The notes below the pieces were generated by a model, which saw nothing but the letters and a program-made list of their open reading frames with translations, was not told the origin of the DNA and did no database searches. Position numbers and translations under genes: made by a program. This document shows, one piece after another, positions 1 through 8,733 of a DNA stretch of 49,846 bases. Positions within the stretch are counted from its first letter, which is position 1. Each line of letters starts with the position of its first letter. This DNA is from Promicromonosporaceae bacterium. GTDB lineage: Bacteria; Actinomycetota; Actinomycetes; Actinomycetales; Cellulomonadaceae. The stretch is from positions 1 through 49,846 of the forward strand of contig WRHK01000026.1 of NCBI GenBank assembly GCA_009783295.1, in the 5' to 3' direction.

Positions 1-1098
1 CTCGACGTCGACCTCGACACCCCCCTGCCCGGCCGCGACGGCCACCGCGTCCGCGCCCTCGCCTACACCGACCTCGTCGGCGACCCCCACCCCGGCGACA
101 CCCTCCTGCTCAACTGCTCCGCCCTCGCCCGCAATCTCGGCACCGGCGGCTACGCCCTCGTCGTCGGACCCGTCGGCACCCTGCCCCCCGACCCCGCACC
201 CGGACCCGGCCACCTCGTCAAAGCCCGCTACACCCCACTCCAAGCCATGGTCCTCGGCGTCGACGAACAAGAATCCCCCCACCACGACACCCTCCAGGAC
301 GCCGACACCCTCGACGGCCTCCCCGTCGTCACCGCCGACCTCCACTCCGCACTCCCCGCGATCATCGCCGGCGCCCGCCACGCCGCCACCCGCACCGGCC
401 GACCCGCACCCCGCATCGCCTACGTCATGACCGACGGCGGCGCCCTCCCCGCCGCCTTCTCCCGCACCATCGCCACCCTCCGCGACACCGGCTGGCTCCA
501 CACCACCATCACCGTCGGCCAAGCCTTCGGCGGCGACCTCGAAGCCGTCACCACCCACACCGGCCTCCTCGCCGCCCACCACATCAGCCACGCCGACATC
601 GCCATCGTCACCCAAGGCCCCGGCAACCTCGGCACCGGCACCCGCTGGGGCTACTCCGGCGTCGCCACCGGCGAAGCCATCAACGCCACCCACACCCTCG
701 GCGGCCGACCCGTCGCCTCCCTCCGCATCTCCGGCGCCGACCCCCGCGACCGCCACCGCGGCATCTCCCACCACTCCCTCACCGCCTACGGCCGCGTCGC
801 CCTCACCCCCGCCCACATCCCCGTCCCCCACCCCACCCCCGACATCCAGGACCACCCCGCCTGGGGCCCCGCCCTCACCGCACGCATCCACCAGCAGGCC
901 GACACCCTCGCCGACCGCCACCACCTCGTCCACCTCCCCGCCGACACCGACCTCCTCACGGCGCTCGCGGCCTCCCCCGCCCGCCTGTCGACCATGGGCC
1001 GCGGGCTCGACGCCGACCCCGCCGCATTCCTGGCCGCCGCCGTCGCCGGCGTGCACGCGTACTCGCTGGTCGCGCCCGGCACGACCGCCCGGCCGTGA
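1..1098 (+). CDS. DUF3866 family protein (5' end outside window)
   Basis: The reading frame is open from base 1 and ends with TGA at 1096-1098, giving 365 visible residues; the true start lies upstream. The visible text matches the actinobacterial DUF3866 family, for example VKARYTPLQ followed by VDEQESPHHDTL near residues 75-97, and a later stretch TQGPGNLGTGTRWGYSG. The molecular function of DUF3866 is not established. The stop overlaps the GTG start of the next gene by four bases. Up to about base 957 almost every codon ends in C; after that G- and C-ending codons mix, as in the neighbours. Family assignment is confident; any role in the following MoxR/DUF58 cluster is unknown. Confidence 0.8.
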   Translation, partial: LDVDLDTPLPGRDGHRVRALAYTDLVGDPHPGDTLLLNCSALARNLGTGGYALVVGPVGTLPPDPAPGPGHLVKARYTPLQAMVLGVDEQESPHHDTLQDADTLDGLPVVTADLHSALPAIIAGARHAATRTGRPAPRIAYVMTDGGALPAAFSRTIATLRDTGWLHTTITVGQAFGGDLEAVTTHTGLLAAHHISHADIAIVTQGPGNLGTGTRWGYSGVATGEAINATHTLGGRPVASLRISGADPRDRHRGISHHSLTAYGRVALTPAHIPVPHPTPDIQDHPAWGPALTARIHQQADTLADRHHLVHLPADTDLLTALAASPARLSTMGRGLDADPAAFLAAAVAGVHAYSLVAPGTTARP

Positions 1099-1799
1099 GG
1101 CGCCTCCTCGGCGCCCCCGGGGCGCTGCTCGCCGGGGTGCTCGTGCTGCTCGCCCTCGTGGTGGTCGGGGCGGCGACCGGGCCCGCATGGCAGCTCGGCG
1201 GCACCGCACCCTCGCTCGCCCCCGTCTCCCCACCCCCCGTGGCGCAAGCGCCGCCGCCCACCCTCCCGCCCGTCACACCCCACCCCGGCGAAGGCGCCGC
1301 GCTCGGCAGGTGGCTCGCCGGGATCCTCGTCGCCGTCGCCGCCGTCGCGATCTTCTTCCTCGTCCGCGCCGTCGTGCGCCGCATCCGCGCCTGGGAGCGC
1401 GCCCCCGTCGAACCGCCCGCCGACGGCGGGGCCCTCGCCCCCGGCGCACTCCTCGCCGGCAACCTCGTCGACGTCCCCGTGCTCGCCGACGCCGTCGACC
1501 TCGCCCTCGCCCGCCTCGACGCCGCCACCACCCCCCACGACGCCGTCGTCGCCGCCTGGGTCGCCCTCGAAGACGCCGCCACCCGCCACGGATGGGAACG
1601 CCAGCCCTACGAGACCAGCACCGAGTTCGCCGGCCGCCTGCTCGACGTCTCCCCCGCACCGTCCCGCCACACCGCCACCCTGCGCCGCCTCTACCAGCAC
1701 GCCCGCTTCACCACCCACCCCGTCACCAGCGACCAGGTCGCCCAGGCGCGCACCGCCCTCGAAGCCATCGCCCGCGCCCTCGAAGGGAAGGCCCGCTGA
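1095..1799 (+). CDS. DUF4129 domain membrane protein
   Basis: This 234-residue protein starts at GTG 1095, overlapping the previous stop. It has an N-terminal hydrophobic segment (about residues 9-30), a Pro-rich extracytoplasmic stretch, a second membrane segment (about 74-92) followed by a basic cytoplasmic stretch, and a C-terminal DUF4129 domain with the usual AWVALEDAA and TSTEFAGRLLD-like text (about 140-228). DUF4129 proteins are regularly found next to MoxR ATPase and DUF58 genes, as here, and are thought to belong to a cell-envelope or stress module of unknown biochemistry. Its stop overlaps the ATG of the next gene. Confidence 0.8.
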   Translation: MRRLLGAPGALLAGVLVLLALVVVGAATGPAWQLGGTAPSLAPVSPPPVAQAPPPTLPPVTPHPGEGAALGRWLAGILVAVAAVAIFFLVRAVVRRIRAWERAPVEPPADGGALAPGALLAGNLVDVPVLADAVDLALARLDAATTPHDAVVAAWVALEDAATRHGWERQPYETSTEFAGRLLDVSPAPSRHTATLRRLYQHARFTTHPVTSDQVAQARTALEAIARALEGKAR

Positions 1800-2319
1800 T
1801 GGCCCGCACGATCGTCGTCGCCGTGCTCCTCGCCGGCACAGCCACCTGGCTCGTCCTCGCCGGCATCGTCGACTGGCCCCACGCCGCCGTCACCGCCCTC
1901 GCCGGCTTCGCCCTCTACCTCGTGCTCACCTCACCCCCCGTCCGCGACCGGCTCTGGCCCGGCGCCCCCCGCGAAGACCGCCCCGGCGGCCGCTCCGGCG
2001 TCAGCGAGCTCGGCTGGGCAGCCTTCACCCGCGACGGCATGACCACCGAGCACGTCCTGCGCCGCGTCCGCGCCCTCGCCGTCCACCGCCTCGCACTGCA
2101 CGGCGTCGTCTGGGACGGCGCTCGCAGCGACGACCTCGCCCACTGGGGCCGCGACGGGCGGGACTCCGCCGCGCACCGCGAGCACGCCGAGGCGCTGCTG
2201 GGCCGAGACGTCGTCGCCGGGCTCACCAGCGCGCACCAGGCGAGCCCCCACATGCTGGAGATCTGGTTCCGCTCCCTCGACCACCTGGTCGAGGCCCCCC
2301 ACGACCCGAGGAGCCCTCG

Positions 2320-2323
<4 letters not shown>
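1799..2323 (+). CDS. Small membrane protein of the MoxR/DUF58 cluster
   Basis: The gene encodes 174 residues starting at ATG 1799 inside the previous stop (TGATG). Two hydrophobic segments lie at about residues 3-22 and 30-47, and the rest is a charged soluble tail with HRLALHGVVWDGARSDD-like text. I recognise no named domain. Proteins of this type commonly sit between DUF4129 and MoxR genes in actinobacteria, so the assignment rests on position. The stop overlaps the MoxR start by four bases, implying translational coupling. Confidence 0.7.
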
Positions 2324-3302
<979 letters not shown>

Positions 3303-3306
<4 letters not shown>

Positions 3307-4601
3307 CCTGGCGCCCCTCCGGGGCGTCGTGGGCCGCCGGGGCGTGCGGGTTCGCGCTCCTCGCGGTCGGCGTGGTGGCCGGGCGCCCCGAGGTGGCGGT
3401 GCTCGGCGTGCCGCTGGTGCTGGGTCCGGTGCTGGGCCGCGCCGCCCGGCCCGGCGGGACGACGCACGCCGCGTTCGACGGCGACGCCCCCACCGCCGTG
3501 CCGGGCGAGATCGCCGACACGCTGCACGTCACGCCCCCCGAGCGCGCCGACGCCGCCGAGCTGCGCATCTTCGCCCGCGGGCACCGGCCGCTCGACGTCG
3601 TTATCCCCGGCGGCGGCGAGCGCGTGCTGCCGCTGCGGCTGGCGAGCGTGCGGACGGGCCCGCAGACCACCTTCGAGGTCCACGCGCGCTCGCACGGACC
3701 GCACGGCGCATCGGTCGAGGACGTCGCCGCGGTGCGCGCCCCCGACCGGGTGGTGCTGCCCACGGCGGCCCCGCTGGGCCGGGTCCCCGTGTCCCGGCGG
3801 CTGCGCGGCCTCACCGGCCCCCGCACGTCGCGCCGCCTCGGCGACGGCACCGAGCTGCGCGACGTCCACCCCATGGGCCCCGGCGACACGCTGCGCCGCG
3901 TCGACTGGCGCGCCACCGCCCGCCGCGCACCCGACCTCGACACGCTCTACGTGCGCCGCACCCTCGCCACCGCCGAGGCCGCCGCGGTCCTGGTGCTCGA
4001 CTCGCGCGACGACGTCGGCTCCGACCTGCACACCTGGCGCGGCTCCGTGCCGCAGCGCGTCGACGAACCGACCTCGCTCGACCTCGCCCGGCACGCCGCC
4101 GCCTCGGTGGCGGCCGCACTCGTCGAGGCCGGCGACCGCGTCGGCCTCGAGGACCTGGCCCGGCGGCGCCGGCCCCTGGCCCCCGCGGCCGGAAGGCGCC
4201 ACCTGCGCCGCATCCTGCACGGCCTCGCCCTCGCCGCCCCCGTCGGCGACCCGGCCCCGCGCGTGCGCCCGCCCCAGGTGCCCGCCGACGCGATCGTCTA
4301 CCTGTTCACCACCCTCCTCGACGACGCGCCCCTCACCCTCGTCGAGGCCTGGGCCGAGCGCGGCATCCCCTGCGTCGTCATCGACACGCTGCCCGCCGTG
4401 CGGCCCGTGCCCGAACGACACCTCGCCCTCGCATGGCGCATCACCTCCATGGAGCGCGCCGACCGCACCCGCGCCCTCCAGGCGGGTGGCGTCCCGGTGC
4501 TGCGCTGGTCCGCGTCCGAGCGCGCCGCCGCCGCAACCCGCTTCGAGGTGCTCGTGCGCGCCGCAGAACGCCACGTGCCCGTGGTCGGAGCCCGGCGATG
4601 A
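3303..4601 (+). CDS. DUF58 domain-containing protein
   Basis: The protein has 432 residues from GTG 3303. A hydrophobic N-terminus (about residues 9-48) probably forms one or two membrane segments. The middle holds the DUF58 signature: GDGTELRDVHPMGPGDTLR and then VDWRATARR (about 180-210). The C-terminal half is a VWA-like fold, with VLVLDSRDDVGSD resembling the first strand and MIDAS-type loop. DUF58 proteins pair with MoxR ATPases; the role is usually given as envelope-related but is not biochemically defined. Both ends overlap neighbouring genes by four bases. Confidence 0.85.
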
Positions 4602-5143
4602 CGCGCGAACGGGCCATGCCCCGCGTCGAGGCGACCCTGCGGGCATGGGTGCCCGGGTGGGCGCTGCGCGTCCTCGCCGCCCTGGCCGGCGTCGCCACGC
4701 TGCTGCTCGCGCTGCACGGGTCGCCCCTCGCCGCCGACTGGGTCCGGGCGTTCGTCGTCTTCGGCGTCGTCATCGCCGCCTGGACCCTCGCCCGGCCCAC
4801 GCACGCGCCCGCACTCGTCACCGTGATGCTGGTGGCCGTCGTGCTGCTCACCACGCCGGAGCGCACGGCCGCGACGTCGGCGCTCTGGCTCGCGCCCCTC
4901 GCCTACGTGACGTTCCGCCTGAGCTCCTGGGCAGGTCTGGTGCGGTGGACCGCGCGCGTCGAGCTCGGGGCGCTCGGGCGTTCTGCCTGGCGGGACGCCG
5001 TCGTGATCGCCGCGACGCTCCTGCTCGCCGCCGTGGCGCTGCTCGTCAGCGGGACGTCCGTGGCCGGGCTGGTGGTCGGCGCGCTCGCACTGCTGGCCCT
5101 GGCGCTCGTGGTGCTGCTCCCCCAGGATGCGACTCATGACTGA
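4598..5143 (+). CDS. Hypothetical polytopic membrane protein
   Basis: The gene encodes 181 residues starting at ATG 4598 inside the DUF58 stop (ATGA). About five hydrophobic segments can be seen (roughly residues 19-40, 47-64, 69-85, 92-104, and 132-175 as two helices). There is no recognisable domain or catalytic motif. It is the last gene of the DUF3866/MoxR run, and its end overlaps the start of the acetyltransferase gene. Function is unknown; membership of the MoxR/DUF58 module is inferred only from coupling. Confidence 0.65.
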   Translation: MTRERAMPRVEATLRAWVPGWALRVLAALAGVATLLLALHGSPLAADWVRAFVVFGVVIAAWTLARPTHAPALVTVMLVAVVLLTTPERTAATSALWLAPLAYVTFRLSSWAGLVRWTARVELGALGRSAWRDAVVIAATLLLAAVALLVSGTSVAGLVVGALALLALALVVLLPQDATHD

Positions 5144-5822
5144 CGCACGCCTGATCAGGCCCTACGCCCCCACCGACCTCGACGCCGTCGCAGAGGTGTG
5201 CGTCCGCACCGCCGCCGGCGGGGGCGACGCCCGCGGCGTCTACTCGGACGACCGGCTCATGCCCGACACCTACGCGCTGCCCTACGTGTCGCTCGAGCCG
5301 TCGTCCGCGTTCGTGGTGGTCCAGCCCGACGACGGGGCGCTCGCGGCGTCCGATGCGGCGCTGCGGGTGGCCGACGGCGTGGTCGTCGGGTACGTGATCG
5401 CGGCGCCCGACACTGTGGGCTTCGTGGAGCGGTACGGGCGCGAGTGGGCGCCCGCGTTCCTCGCGCGCCACCCGGCGCCCGCCCCGACGCGCGCTGACGG
5501 GCCGGGGTACACCGAGGCGCAGCTCTGGCACGACGGCGCCCACCCGGAACGGATGCTGGCGGTCGGTCCGCAGGTGCTCGCGGACTACCCGGCGCACCTG
5601 CACATCGACCTGCTCCCGCCCGCGCAGCGGCAGGGCTGGGGCCGGCGGCTCATCGCGACGCTGTGCGCCACGCTGGAACGGCGCGGCATCCCCGGGGTCC
5701 ACCTGACGTACGACCCGGCCAACACCCGGGCGCGAGCGTTCTACGACCGCCTGGGCTTCAAGGAGCTGCCCGGTTCGACGCCGACGTCGCCGGTGCTGGG
5801 CCTCGGGACTGCCGCGAGCTAG
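5136..5822 (+). CDS. GNAT-family N-acetyltransferase
   Basis: This 228-residue protein has the GNAT acetyl-CoA binding motif A in LLPPAQRQGWGRRLIATL (about residues 155-172), followed by a C-terminal strand with ARAFYDRLGF (about 200-209). The N-terminal LIRPYAPTDLDAVAEVC is also typical of the fold. I prefer ATG 5136 because AGGA sits eight bases upstream; ATG 5127 is an in-frame alternative. The acyl acceptor cannot be predicted. The TAG stop (5820-5822) lies inside the first unit of the repeat array that follows, so the last residues are repeat-encoded. Confidence 0.85.
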   Translation: MTDARLIRPYAPTDLDAVAEVCVRTAAGGGDARGVYSDDRLMPDTYALPYVSLEPSSAFVVVQPDDGALAASDAALRVADGVVVGYVIAAPDTVGFVERYGREWAPAFLARHPAPAPTRADGPGYTEAQLWHDGAHPERMLAVGPQVLADYPAHLHIDLLPPAQRQGWGRRLIATLCATLERRGIPGVHLTYDPANTRARAFYDRLGFKELPGSTPTSPVLGLGTAAS

Positions 5823-6054
5823 CGCCCTTCCCCGCGAGATAGCGCGCGGACCCGCGAGATAGCGCGCACGGGCGCGAGTTAGTGCCGGAGCCCGCGAGAT
5901 AGAGCGGTCTGACCACTCTAGGTCGCCGCCGCGGGCTCTATCTCGCGCCCGTGGGCTCTATCTGGGCGGCCAACGCTCTATCTCACAGGTCCGCGTGCTA
6001 ACTCGCGGGCCGGTGCTCTATCTCGCGGGCCCGGGCTCTATCTCGCGGCCTGGG
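5814..6054. repeat. Inverted pair of 20-bp-period repeat arrays
   Basis: Five forward units with core GCGAGATAGCGC (or GCGAGATAGAGC) begin at 5814, 5834, 5854, 5874 and 5894, an exact 20-bp period. Six units of the reverse complement, core GCTCTATCTCGC, begin at 5935, 5955, 5975, 5995, 6015 and 6035, again exactly 20 bp apart. The 8-bp spacers vary. About 30 bp of non-repeat DNA separates the two arms. The array lies between two convergent genes whose TAG stops (5820-5822 plus strand, 6018-6020 minus strand) both fall within repeat cores. It could fold as a large cruciform or act as a bidirectional transcription barrier; function is unknown. Confidence 0.9.
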
Positions 6055-6695
6055 TCCGGGATGCCCGACTCCGTCCAGGCCCTGCGGACCTGCTCGAAGC
6101 GTGTCGGCAGCGGTGGGCGCAGGGCGCCGTAGCGCGCGTTCGTCCTCTGGACGAAGCGGCGCCACGACAGCACCAGACCCTGCTTCGTGATCGGCAGGCC
6201 GCTCGACACCGTCGTCCCGTTGTCGTGCGTGTGGTGCACCGTCAGCAGCAGCGCCCGCGGCACGGAGCCCTCGAGCTCCGCGGCGAGCTCCAGCCGCACG
6301 TCCATCCAGTGCCGCAGCACCAGCACCACCTCCGGTGGCACGCGGTGCACCCGCACCGTGCGGTGCTTCCCGTGCCGCACGACGACGCTGCCCTCCGTCG
6401 CGTGGGCGCCCACCTCGCCCAGGTCGAGGTCCTCGGCGCGGACGCGCAGCAGGTCCCCGTACCGGGCGCCCGTGGCGCGCGTCAGGCCGGCGATGACGGC
6501 GAGCCGCACGACCTCCGGCTTGCTCCCCGGCCGCAGCGCCTCGACCCCGAGGTCGCGCCACACCCGCTCCGCCTCCCCCAGCGTCACCGTGGGCCGCGGG
6601 TACTGCCCCGGGCCGGTGAGGCGCGGTGTTCTGGCGCCGTCGGTCGGGCTCGGGGCCCCCGTGTCGGGGGCGTTGCCGGTCTCGGGGCTGGCCAT
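6018..6695 (-). CDS. Tyrosine-recombinase-like protein, C-terminus apparently lost
   Basis: From ATG 6695 the gene encodes 225 residues. The region LTRATGARYGDLLRVRAEDL (Arg78) resembles box I of tyrosine recombinases, and VVRHGKHRTVRVHRVP (Lys110) resembles the Lys beta-hairpin. A degenerate segment LPTRFEQVRRAWTESGI aligns with box II but lacks its His. The protein then stops, with no final segment carrying the nucleophilic Tyr. The last residues, REIEPGPAR, and the stop codon are encoded by repeat units 6015-6046. An inactive remnant or a DNA-binding derivative is more likely than an active integrase. A start at 6719 is possible, but the promoter geometry favours 6695. Confidence 0.6.
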   Translation of the reverse strand: MASPETGNAPDTGAPSPTDGARTPRLTGPGQYPRPTVTLGEAERVWRDLGVEALRPGSKPEVVRLAVIAGLTRATGARYGDLLRVRAEDLDLGEVGAHATEGSVVVRHGKHRTVRVHRVPPEVVLVLRHWMDVRLELAAELEGSVPRALLLTVHHTHDNGTTVSSGLPITKQGLVLSWRRFVQRTNARYGALRPPLPTRFEQVRRAWTESGIPDPGREIEPGPAR

Positions 6696-6701
6696 GGCAC
6701 C

Positions 6702-6730
6702 ATTCTGATTGCTTGGCACACTATTTTCAA
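6702..6730 (-). promoter_or_regulatory. Promoter of the recombinase-like gene, leaderless
   Basis: On the minus strand TTGAAA (6725-6730) and CAGAAT (6702-6707) are 17 bp apart. Six bases separate the -10 box from ATG 6695, so the transcript would begin at or next to the start codon. This is one of the few AT-rich spots in the region. Confidence 0.5.
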
Positions 6731-6744
6731 GAGGAACACGCAGC

Positions 6745-6750
6745 TACGCT
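6745..6750 (+). promoter_or_regulatory. -10 box of the YigZ gene, leaderless
   Basis: TACGCT is followed by six bases and then GTG 6757, the same TANNNT-N6-start arrangement seen at other genes here. No good -35 box is visible. It lies back to back with the divergent promoter. Confidence 0.45.
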
Positions 6751-6756
6751 CGCCAG

Positions 6757-7407
6757 GTGGACCGCACCCTCCCCTCGACCATCGCCGCCCCGGTGGACCA
6801 CGAGCTCGTCGTGAAGAAGTCGCGGTTCCTCGCCCACCTCCACCCCGTAGCGACCGTCGCCGAGGCCGACGCCGTCGTCGCCGCGATCCGCAAGGAGCAC
6901 TGGGACGCCCGCCACCACTGCGTCGCCCTGGTGGTGGGCACGCTCGCCGACCAACAGCGCTCCTCCGACGACGGCGAGCCCTCCGGCACGGCCGGCGTCC
7001 CCATGCTCGAGGTGCTGCGCCAGCGCGAGGTGACCGACGTCGCCGCCGTCGTGACGCGCTATTTCGGCGGGGTTCTGCTGGGCGCCGGCGGGCTGGTGCG
7101 GGCCTACTCCGCCGCCGTCTCGGAGGCCCTGGACCTGGCCCGGACGGTGCGCCGGCAGGTGCTCACGGAGGTCTCCCTCGACGTGCCGCACGCCGAGGCC
7201 GGCCGCCTCGACAACCTGCTGCGCGACTGGGCGGGCTCGCACGGCGCCATGCTCGGCGGCACCGAGTACGCCGCGGTCGCGCGGTTCACCCTGCTGGTCC
7301 CCCCGGGCGAGGTGGCCACGCTCGTGGCCGACGTCGCCGCCGCCTCCGCGGGCACGCTCAGGCCCGTCCCGGGCGAGCAGCGCGTGGTCGACGTCCCAGA
7401 GATGTAG
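6757..7407 (+). CDS. YigZ/IMPACT (UPF0029) family protein
   Basis: This 216-residue protein carries the IMPACT family signature: KKSRFLAHL near the N-terminus, DDGEPSGTAGVPMLEVL (about residues 70-86) and VTRYFGGVLLGAGGLVRAYS (about 96-115), followed by the usual C-terminal ferredoxin-like domain. Bacterial YigZ proteins are conserved and often linked to ribosome or tRNA regulation, but their biochemical role is not settled. The GTG start is chosen because a -10-like TACGCT lies six bases upstream and family homology begins nearby; ATG 6709 would overlap the divergent gene. Confidence 0.88.
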   Translation: MDRTLPSTIAAPVDHELVVKKSRFLAHLHPVATVAEADAVVAAIRKEHWDARHHCVALVVGTLADQQRSSDDGEPSGTAGVPMLEVLRQREVTDVAAVVTRYFGGVLLGAGGLVRAYSAAVSEALDLARTVRRQVLTEVSLDVPHAEAGRLDNLLRDWAGSHGAMLGGTEYAAVARFTLLVPPGEVATLVADVAAASAGTLRPVPGEQRVVDVPEM

Positions 7408-7424
7408 GCCCGGTCAGAGCCTCG

Positions 7425-8633
7425 TCAGAGGAACCCGTCCAGCGACCGCTGCAGCAGCCCGAACGCCGTCGTCATGCCGGTGCCCGACGTCACCGACACC
7501 ACCAGCAGGCCCCGCTGGGGCTGCGCCACGAGGAACTGGCCCGGCCCCGTGGGCTGGACGCCGGTCCACCGCTCGAGCACGCGCAGCGGCCCGCCCAGCA
7601 GCAGCTCGCCCTGGCGCAGCAGCAGCTCGTCGAAGGCCTCGTCGCGGAAGGGGTGCTCGACGACGTCCGCGCGCTGGGTGTCCCCCAGCAGCCAGGTGCC
7701 GTCCGCGCGCTGCATCGCGCGTGCGTCCACGCCGGCGGCGAGCAGCGCGGGCTGCTCGTGCTCGAGCCGCTCGCGCACCAGCTTGTGCTGCGGCGACCGC
7801 GTGAAGCCGCCGTAGTGCAGCAGCGACGTGCCCGACAGCAGCGCGGGCTCGTCCGCTCCGCTGGGCGCGCCGGGCGCCGCGACGCGCAGCACCTGGTGCG
7901 CGCTGCGGCCCAGCCCGTGCTCCTCCGCGACCCCGGGGAACAGCCCGTCGACGTCGGCGCCCACGGCGAGCACCACGCGGCGCGCCACGACGTCGCCGCG
8001 GCTCGTGTGCACCAGCGTGCGGCCGTTGCCCGGCTCGACGCCCAGCACGGCCGTGCCCGGCACCAGGGACGCCCGCGGCTGCCGGGCGAACCACGCGGCG
8101 ACGTCCGTGAGCGCGGCCCGCGGGTCCACGCGCAGGTCCAGGCGCAGGAACGCCCCGCCCACGGCGCCCTCGGCCGACGGGACGCGTTCGGCGACGCCCG
8201 CTCCGTCGAGCAGCTGTACGGCGCCGTCGCGCGCGGCCGCGATGTCCTCGAGCACGGCCATCTCGTCGTCGGCCCGCGCGACCACCACCGTGCCGGTCTC
8301 CGGGGCGCGGAACCCGGCCTGCCGGCTCAGGGCGATCCACTTGTCGCGCGTGGCCAGGGCGTAGCCGAGCGCGGGGCCGTCCTGGGCCGTGACGGCGATG
8401 TGCCCGAGGTTGCGCACGGACGCCCCCAGGGCGCGCGCGTGCCGTTCCACGACCACGACGTCAGACCCCCGCGAGAGCGCCTCCAGCGCCGCCGCCAGAC
8501 CCACGATCCCCGCCCCCACGACCACGACGTCGGCCGCCTGGGGCAAGGTCGTCGGACGGGTCGAAGGGGCGCGCAGCGGGAGGGGTCGACGGGACACGCC
8601 CGGAGGTTCCGACACCAGGTCCGGCCCGGGCAA
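7425..8633 (-). CDS. TIGR03364-type FAD-dependent amine oxidoreductase
   Basis: The protein shows an FAD-binding Rossmann motif VVVVGAGIVGLAAALEA (about residues 36-52) and the TIGR03364-typical ASVRNLGHIAVTAQDG. It belongs to the glycine/D-amino-acid oxidase fold. Members are repeatedly found with phosphonate-degradation genes and are thought to deaminate aminophosphonate-like amines. No phosphonate genes adjoin it here, but a PHO-box-like direct repeat lies just upstream, supporting a link to phosphate starvation. The start is uncertain: TTG 8633 has GGGAGG ten bases upstream, and GTG 8615 or GTG 8597 are alternatives. Even so the N-terminus is about 30 residues longer than usual. It ends convergently, 17 bp from the YigZ gene. 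Confidence 0.8.
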   Translation of the reverse strand: MPGPDLVSEPPGVSRRPLPLRAPSTRPTTLPQAADVVVVGAGIVGLAAALEALSRGSDVVVVERHARALGASVRNLGHIAVTAQDGPALGYALATRDKWIALSRQAGFRAPETGTVVVARADDEMAVLEDIAAARDGAVQLLDGAGVAERVPSAEGAVGGAFLRLDLRVDPRAALTDVAAWFARQPRASLVPGTAVLGVEPGNGRTLVHTSRGDVVARRVVLAVGADVDGLFPGVAEEHGLGRSAHQVLRVAAPGAPSGADEPALLSGTSLLHYGGFTRSPQHKLVRERLEHEQPALLAAGVDARAMQRADGTWLLGDTQRADVVEHPFRDEAFDELLLRQGELLLGGPLRVLERWTGVQPTGPGQFLVAQPQRGLLVVSVTSGTGMTTAFGLLQRSLDGFL

Positions 8634-8658
8634 GCCGTGGTGGCCTCCCGGCCAACAA

Positions 8659-8708
8659 GTTCACCGAGTGTTCATCCCGGTCTGGAGTCCGGTCATCCCT
8701 GGTTCATC
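8659..8708. promoter_or_regulatory. PHO-box-like direct repeats (candidate PhoP site)
   Basis: On the plus strand the heptamers GTTCACC (8659), GTTCATC (8670), GGTCATC (8691) and GTTCATC (8702) occur. Two pairs are each spaced exactly 11 bp apart, with 21 bp between the pairs. This matches the 11-bp direct-repeat units known for actinobacterial PhoP operators. The site sits 25 bp upstream of the FAD oxidoreductase start, in reverse orientation to that gene, and just downstream of the uridylyltransferase stop. Confidence 0.65.
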
Positions 8709-8733
8709 TTGGGCCGACCGGCGACGTCCCACG

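Noticed and set aside
786-1718. Long antisense open frames opposite the DUF3866/DUF4129 genes and many similar ones across the window
   Set aside because: In DNA of this GC content, stop codons are rare in all frames. These translations are low-complexity Arg/Gly/Ala runs without family signatures, and they oppose clearly coding genes.
5814-6054. CRISPR array
   Set aside because: The unit is 20 bp with a 12-bp core and 8-bp spacers, and the two halves are inverted. CRISPR repeats and spacers are much longer and in one direction, and no cas genes are near.
6018-6695. Active phage integrase marking an integrated element with att sites
   Set aside because: There is no catalytic Tyr segment, no tRNA gene and no phage or plasmid genes nearby, and flanking genes are housekeeping types.
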